Shown here piece by piece: positions 57,386-64,000 of a DNA stretch of 64,000 nt. Numbering within the stretch: the first letter of the stretch is position 1; each line of letters opens with the position of its first letter. The DNA is from Lomentospora prolificans (Eukaryota; Ascomycota; Sordariomycetes; Microascales; Microascaceae), in contig JARFXM010000011.1 of the NCBI GenBank assembly GCA_029532625.1, positions 4,167,501 through 4,231,500 of the forward strand, read 5' to 3'. The notes beneath the pieces were generated by a model, which was not told the origin of the DNA, made no database searches, and worked only from the letters and a program-made list of their open reading frames with translations. Position numbers and translations under genes: made by a program.

Positions 57386-59183
57386 CTAGCCTGTCATTGG
57401 ATGATCGTTGGCGGTGCCTGCGCCGGTGGGTGCGTTTGATAGGCCGGAGAGCTGTTTCTTCTTCTCTTTCTTAGCCCAGCGAAGTCCACAGGCATTACAG
57501 AGAGTCTTCGGACCATTGGGCCCTTTCCTCCACTCGGGTGACTCGAGCGTTCCTAGAAATGCGATGTTAACAACGCCGCTTGAGTTGGCCTTTGGCAGCA
57601 AGATAAAAAAGCGAGCCAATGCCGAGGTGGGGGAAGCGAAGACCGAAAGGAAGGGACATACCACAGTCCGTACAGACATATTCTTCAACAAGCTTCTGCT
57701 TCTTCTTCTTGTCACCTGAACGTGGCTCTCTCCCGACGGGGATGGCGATACCGGCATCCCCGGTTATTAGTTGTGGACTTGCCCGGAACGCCGTCGAGCT
57801 TCGGTTGCGCTCCCCGTCGACATATCTTAGCCTAGTGAGCATCTCAATTGTTTCTGCACGGGATCCCCCTTCGTATCTAGCCATCTTGTCTCGCAGCGAG
57901 TCAGAACGGCTACCGGCGGCACCCTCGAGGTTTTCTCTCGTCAAGGCACCGCTCCTGGGTTTGTCGGGGGGAGGCATTGAACCATCATAGACTCCACCAT
58001 GAACGTAGGATGTCCCGCTTGCTGATGATGAAGCCATCGTCCTCGTCTCTTCGGATCGAGACAGCTCTGATCTGCTGCTGTTGCGACGTAGCTTCCACTC
58101 GCGCTGCGCCTCGGCTTCCTCGGCGTCTTCCTCGGCTCGTAACTCCGCTATACGACGTCTTAGTCGATCGTTTTCTATCTTATGTTCTAGAAAACTGTCC
58201 AGAAGACCTGCATTCTTTGTCGGGTACGGTCGGGACATGACGAAGACAGCTTGGCAGAATGAGGACCTATTGAGCGGGTTGGGGGCGAATCTCGGAGCCG
58301 CAATATGGGCGTGGCCGACGGCCTCAAAGATGGCGTAGCTGCTGTCCTTCCTCCTAAACCTATAGAAGATTGTCATTGATTCGCCAGTTGCAATTGATTC
58401 ATTCATCTCAGCTACTACGAGTCCCACATCATCAGGGTGGACGAAGTCCTTGATGAAGTGGTCCATGACCTCCTCGGGCTGATAACCTAAGAGAGGTGTC
58501 ACGCTGGAAGAGACGTATTTGATCCGGCCATCGCCGTCTAAGATCTGAAGCAAATCCTTCATCTCATCCACGAGCTTCGCGGGCCAGTTGCGTCTCTTGG
58601 TAAAGTCGGTCGCAGCACTGGTTCCAGTAACTGGTGGCACTGCGGGGCCGGGCCCGGGCCCGGGCGGGACTGGCATGGGTGTTGTAGAGGGTGTGTTAGA
58701 CATATCATGCGGCAGAAGTGAGTCCGAACCCATGGCTGGGGCGGCAAGAGTGTTGGGGCTGTCGTGAGGTAGGGCATGTTGGCTCATGCCTGTTGGACCT
58801 TGTGGTGGAGCTAGGTGCAGGGCACCAGCTTGGGGCATTAGTGGCGCAGCTACGGGAGGAAAGGGCTGAATGAGGGTGTTGGGATCGCCGGTGGCCGGGA
58901 AACCCATTGACATGGACATGGGGTCGAGCGGTGTGGTTAGCAACGGGTTGTTGAAGAACGCCATCATGTCTAGCTCGTCATTACCATCCGGAGGCAGCTT
59001 CAAGGTGTCAGATTAGCACTGGGCAATGGATAGAAACCAGAGGTACTCCCTAAGACTGAACGTTAGGGAGAGGCGAAATCCGGGAAAACGTACTAGTGCG
59101 GTTACCATGTCGGAGGAGACATCGAAGTCCAAGTCGTTGTAGCCATAGTAAAAGTCGTGTTGTGGAGGTGGACCGTGAGACAT
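57386..59183 (-). CDS. wc-2: White collar-2 (WC-2), PAS and GATA zinc-finger transcription factor
   Basis: Three exons on the minus strand (59106-59183, 57662-58997, 57386-57552) give 526 residues, near the length of Neurospora WC-2. It starts MSHGPPPQHDFYYGYNDLDF. A Pro/Met-rich segment follows, then a PAS domain at about residues 170-260 (LLQILDGDGRIKYVSSSVTP, PEEVMDHFIKDFVHPDD, IFYRFRRKD). A charged coiled-coil segment (ENDRLRRRIAELRAEED) comes next. A GATA zinc finger is split by the last intron: CTDC, then 18 residues, then CNAC (C-x2-C-x18-C-x2-C), with SPEWRKGPNGPKTLCNACGLRW. WC-2 pairs with the photoreceptor WC-1 to form the light-responsive, circadian WCC complex; this is family knowledge. 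The start is fixed by the classical SHGPPP end and intron phase. Confidence 0.95.
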
Positions 59184-61423
59184 TGTTGATGATGAAGCGA
59201 AGACTTGGGGTAGAGGGAATGGAGTAGTGGGGTCGATTTCCCGCTACCTCTTTTCTAAACGACAGAAGAAAAATCGATTTGAAAGGAAAGAAAAAAGAAT
59301 TATACGCCCTTGGGCACCATGGCCGATATGGATAGGCCCCTTCGAAGAAACCGAGGCAGGCCAGGCGAGGGAAGTGAGGGAGGAGAAATTGAAGCGAAGT
59401 TAAATATGAGGGTCGAATAGAGTTCAGTGCGTTTGCATTGGTGATGATGGGGAGGGAGGTGTGAGGGGTGTTGTGCCAGAGTGAGGACCTCAAATGGATC
59501 AATTGATTGAGCGCGGGTGGGTGGGGATCAAGCTTGAAGCTTTGGGTCAGGCCGTTGCGAAGGAGGGGCCAAAACAACAAGGGTCGAGGTTCGGGAGAGT
59601 TCTCGCCAGCAGGTACGTCGGCCCAATGCAGAAGTATACCGGTCTAGGGTACGAAGCCTATACGAGCAGCGTAACTAATATTTATTTGAACAGTTGTAAA
59701 GCTGTTGGGTTGGGGGTTCAAGTCCATAGGAGCTCAGGACAGGTCCCGACTGTTATGGGAAATCCTCCGTGGAAAACTTGAATGTGATAGTGGGAGCTAG
59801 AAAAAGACGATATTTGGGAGATGGGCAATTGTGGATTGCGGCCTCGCATTTAAGCAATTTCGCGATTTCAGCACCTCAGTGTAGAGCCATCCAAAAATTC
59901 ACTTCGACACACCCAGAAAGACCAAGAAGCTGGGTGGGACCGGTGACGACGTGCGGCGACGTCATAACTAACAGCCAGCATGAGCCGACCCAGTGGGCTA
60001 ACCTTGCTGGAGAGGCACCAACAAGCCCCAATGCAACATATTGGCTTGGGAATTGACAGGGCTGTGTCTGGGTGCCACCATTGCCTCAACCAGCTGGCCA
60101 AGGATCGACGGATGACCCGACCTACAGTCGACTGGTACAAGCTAAATGTACTCACACATGCACTACTAATGCCACACTTGAGAGCTGCGGTGGTGGGAGT
60201 TGGGAGTATTCTCTGGGCCTACAGGAGACTTCCATATTCGGAGCAAGTTTCTCCAAAGACCGAGAAAAACCCTACAGCTCCGTCGGCGTCAAATCCTTTT
60301 AATGCTGAGTATGCGATATGTTGCATGCTCACCTCAGCATGACCTCGAACCAAGCTCGTGTACATGTGTCGGCTCATTGCTTCTTCGAGCCCTAATGGAC
60401 TTAGAACTTTTCATAACGCCGGGGAGATGTCAAGAGAGTCAGCTCGTCTGCGGAAAGAAAGAACACGCGCCGGTCAATGTAGCCGCGAGTAGCGTCCCAG
60501 TTTTGGGGGCGCCGGGGTGGGGGGGCTTCACGCGAAACCCGACTCAACTGCTGGTTCAAAAATCTCAACATCTTCCCACACCAATAGCTACACCCCGAGA
60601 CCATGGAGGTTCACTCTGGCTCACAGTAACTGCAAGGCCCTTTACAGGCGAATAGGGTTAGCCCATGCGGCGAGAAGAGCTGGTTAACCGGCTCCCGAAC
60701 GCAGACGGACTCCTCCGGCATCCTACCTCTTCCTACACGCTCACATGCGGATTCACTGAGAACATGCACGTTCACTTACCGGTTTCGTCAAGTCGTTTCT
60801 TATTGACGAGAAAAGACGCTAGACGGAGACCCGTTTGTCTCATCTGGAAGCTATGACGGAATGAAGCCTTTTAGCGTCTCGCTGAGGATGTAGAGGGAGT
60901 AGCCAACGAAAGCAAGGGAGAATTGCAAATGGATCTCTTCGTAGGTTTTGCTCCGGGAGTGCTCTTTTCGCTTAAGTAATGCCATCAACAACTTGGGCTC
61001 AAATTTTAAGTGTACAATTGTCCTTCGTTAAAAGCACCACTTTGTGGAAGGGCGGGCTGTAGTACTTGTAGGCAGCAGCCTGCCGTCGGCGTGTGGGGAA
61101 GTACCTTTCGCGGCGGGTTCAGCCACTGGAAATTTAGCTCAAACGCGTCCAGTGCCTCTGTAGCGCGTTCACAACCGTTGCCCAATGATTTTCTTCAGCT
61201 CGCTGTTGGACACCACGATTTGGCAAAACGAAGCAGAAAAGAATCGAAAAAATAAAACACGGCCCTCTCACAAATTTCAAAGCGCCCATGACACTCCGTC
61301 TCTGGTGAATTGTATGCTGAGACGTAGATACCCCCTCGTATATCACCGGCACTCCTAGTCAACTCGAGTTCGCAGATCTCGCGGTTCACGGGGGGATGAA
61401 AGTGGCCCTTCCAGCTGCCCACC
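59184..61423. promoter_or_regulatory. 2.2-kb divergent region between WC-2 and RAD50
   Basis: Both start codons face outward, so both promoters lie here. Short frames near 59980-60650 overlap and have no recognisable content. A B-box-like GGTTCAAGTCC near 59715 lacks a matching A box and stems, so no tRNA is called. Confidence 0.45.
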
Positions 61424-64000
61424 ATGTCTAAAATCGACAAGCTTTCGATCCAGGGTATCCGCTCCTTCGCGCCGAATACAAGAGAGACGATTCAATTCAA
61501 TAGTCCGCTTACTCTAATTGTTGGTTACAACGGCTCCGGAAAGACCACCATCATCGAATGCCTAAAATATGCGACAACCGGCGAGCAGCCGCCCAACTCC
61601 AAAGGAGGTGCCTTCATTCACGATCCCAAGGTATGCTGCGGATCAGATTACATGCCTCACGGGAGCTGACTTTCATAGATATGTGGAGAGAAAGAAGTAA
61701 TGGCGCAAGTCAAACTATCTTTCAAGTCTGCAGTCGGTTCTAAATACGTTGTGACGAGGAACCTCCAACTTACGGTGAAGAAAACGACCCGATCGATGAA
61801 GACACTCGAAGGTTCGCTTAATATCATGAATAATGGCGAGAAAACCGTCATATCTACACGAGTTGCCGCTCTCGACGAAGATGTTCCCAAGTACCTCGGT
61901 GTCTCCCCAGCCATCCTCGACGCCGTTATCTTCTGCCACCAAGATGAGTCTCTATGGCCAATGAGTGAGCCGTCAGTACTTAAGAAGCGATTCGATGAGA
62001 TATTCGAAGCCCTCAAGTATACAAAGGCTATCGACAACCTCAAAGTTCTCCGGAAAAAACAAGGAGAAGAACTGTCGAAGCTCAAGATTTTCGAGGAGCA
62101 AGACAAAATTAACAAAGAGAAGGGCGATCGTGCCGAGAGACGATCTCGTGCCCTCCAGACGGAGATTGAGGAAGCGCGAGAACAGTGCAGGACGATTTCA
62201 GAGGAGATGGACGAGATACAAGACACGATTCGTCAGAAACACCAGCAAGCGAATAGCTTCCTCAGCATTGTTCAAGATCTTAAGAACAAGCGCGACCAAC
62301 TAGAGTACAGACAAGATGCTGTTGCAGAGCTTAAGGTGACGCTTGAGGAATTGCCAGAGGACGATGCGTGGCTTGAAACGGCGCTCTCACAATACGAGGA
62401 ACGTATGGCTCGGTACAGGACGGAGGCCGACCAAAATCGTGGTCAATATGCCGAGTACCAGCAAGATCTCGCCAAATTGAGAAAGGATCTCTCTAAACAA
62501 CTTGCGGAACAAGGCAAATTCCAGTCAGATAAAGAAAAGCACGAGCGTCAACTACTTACCCGCTTGGAAATGATTCATGCTGCTGCTCATCAACACGGCT
62601 TCAGTGGCTTTTATGGAGAGCTTAGCGACATCCAAGTCAAATCTTTCAACGACAAATTACAAAAGCTCTTATCGGATAAGAAGCGTGATTTGGAGCGCAT
62701 ACAAAAGCAAAATTCCAAGGAGGTGGACAAGGTCAACTCGACCATATCCTCGCTCGAGAGTCGCAAGTCAACCCGCACCCAAGACCGTGTCTTCGCTAAG
62801 CAACGTATGGCTGGCATTGAGAAGCGCACAGAGGTTCTTCAGAACGACGTCAAGCTCCTTGATATTGATGAAGGCTCCAAGGCACTCCTAGACGGACAAT
62901 TCAAGGATGTGGAGGATAGGCTCCACAAAGTCCAAGCTGATTTCGAGAAGGCTGGGTATGAATCTCAAATTCAGCAGGAGAACGAAGCTCTTTGGGGCCT
63001 CGAAGCCGAGAATGAAAGACTGGGAAGGGAACTGGTCGAATGTACCAGGCTTGCGTCCGAACGTGCCCAACTCGACCTACGCAAGGGTGAGCTTACTGAC
63101 AGAAAGCGTAAACTCGATATTCGAATGAATACTGCAAAGGATAAACTTGACTCGGCCATCGGCGGCGATTGGACAACTGCTACTCTTGAGGATAAATTCC
63201 AAAATGCAATGAGACGGCAAAGCAAGGCCACTTCACAGGCTCGCCAGCTACGTGACCAGCTGCGTGAGAAGCTGCAATCCCTTAGTTACAAACTCGAGTC
63301 AGCCAAGGAAGCCGAAAAGAGCAAAGCGGAAGAAGCTGCAAAGTGTGAGAAGGCGGTGTACAACTACCTCCTTACTGTGAATGAGGATGCCGGATCTGCT
63401 GAGGATTATCCCGGCGAGGTTTCGCACTATGAAGAGAAGGTTGAGGAGAGCAGGACTGAGATCAGCTTGTGGGATGCTCTGGCGCAATACTACGGCCAAT
63501 GCCAAAACACTCTAAATAAAAAAGGGGCTTGCAGACTTTGTGAACGACCGTTCGAAGCCAGCCAAGCCGCTTTCAGGTCGCGCATGGAAAAGAAGATCAA
63601 GGAGAAATTGAACCCCAAGGAGAAGGAAGAGTCGGAGAAAGAACTCGAAGAGTCCAGCTCGATTCTTGATGCATTGCGCGAACTTCGGCCTCAGTATGAC
63701 ACGTACAAGAGACTGAATGAGGAGCTCCCCGCTGCTAAGCAGGAGCGACAAGAAATAGAATCTGAGTTTGAGAGCCACGAAAGGCAGTTCGAAGATCTTG
63801 CTGCCGTTGCTACATCTGAAGAGGAGAAGCTGCGCGATTTTGAGTCTTTGAACGAGACTGTCTTGACCATCAGCCAGATCCTGCGCGACATTAGGGATTC
63901 GGAAAGCCAAATTGAGAGGATCACCTCCCAGCAGTCTTCTGGAATGGCAACGAGAAGCGCGGACGAGATTCACGAACTCCAGGCGACCTGCAACGAGAAG
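61424..64000 (+). CDS. RAD50: Rad50, MRN/MRX complex ATPase (5' part, cut by window end)
   Basis: Exon 1 (61424-61630) and exon 2 (61679 to the window end) encode at least 843 residues; the full protein is usually about 1300. The N-terminus MSKIDKLSIQGIRSF precedes the Walker A motif GYNGSGKTT (Lys at residue 40). The Q-loop signature VIFCHQDESLWPM lies further on. Long coiled-coil sequence follows, with the zinc hook CRLC at about residue 687. The second ATP-binding half (signature and Walker B) lies beyond the window. Rad50 with Mre11 and Nbs1/Xrs2 senses and tethers DNA double-strand breaks. The frame is continuous over 2.3 kb. The intron (48 bases, GTATGC to CATAG) interrupts the conserved loop after FIHDPK. 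Confidence 0.97.

Noticed and set aside
59700..59730. tRNA-like B box (GGTTCAAGTCC)
   Set aside because: No A box, no acceptor or anticodon stem can be drawn around it.

Overview
The window is nuclear DNA of a filamentous ascomycete (Pezizomycotina). The evidence is short GT-AG introns, a white collar-2 photoreceptor partner, a TEA-domain regulator with the layout of fungal AbaA/TEC1 proteins, a Vps8 with fungal architecture, and a chromodomain Ty3/gypsy retrotransposon carrying a RIP-like mutation. The species cannot be fixed from the sequence alone.

Layout: 1-9.87 kb has no recognisable gene. 9.87-12.7 kb is MRD1 (+, ribosome biogenesis). 14.07-16.85 kb is a TEA/ATTS transcription factor (+). 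20.5-21.8 kb is a secreted protein with an N-terminal His, DUF7492/LPMO-like (+), convergent with a five-exon cyclophilin (22.7-24.1 kb, -). 24.1-31.7 kb is a second long gene-poor stretch. 31.7-33.2 kb is a membrane RING-H2 E3 ligase (+), convergent with a GPALPP/DUF3752 protein (34.1-35.2 kb, -). That gene shares a 463-bp bidirectional promoter with VPS8 (35.7-40.7 kb, +). 41.0-42.7 kb (-) encodes a protein of unknown function with five repeated CxxC[FY] motifs, interrupted by a frame change. Diverging from it is PIG-P/GPI19 (43.4-44.2 kb, +), followed by an amidase (45.4-47.4 kb, +) convergent with a small five-exon gene of the beta-flanking/DUF7721 type (47.6-48.6 kb, -).

49.2-55.1 kb is a nested mobile-element cluster. 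It contains two LTR-like segments in inverted orientation, each with a 51-bp minisatellite. It also holds an internally deleted Ty3/gypsy element that keeps gag, a broken protease and a broken integrase chromodomain but lacks nearly all reverse transcriptase, RNase H and integrase core. A ~400-bp element with ~60-bp terminal inverted repeats lies at its right edge. The window closes with WC-2 (57.4-59.2 kb, -), diverging across 2.2 kb from RAD50 (61.4 kb onward, +, cut by the window end).

The genes do not form one pathway. Most are conserved housekeeping functions (rRNA processing, endosomal tethering, GPI anchoring, spliceosomal cyclophilin, DNA repair) mixed with regulators (TEA factor, WC-2). 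The least described items are the secreted His-first protein, the CxxC-repeat protein and the nested transposon block.
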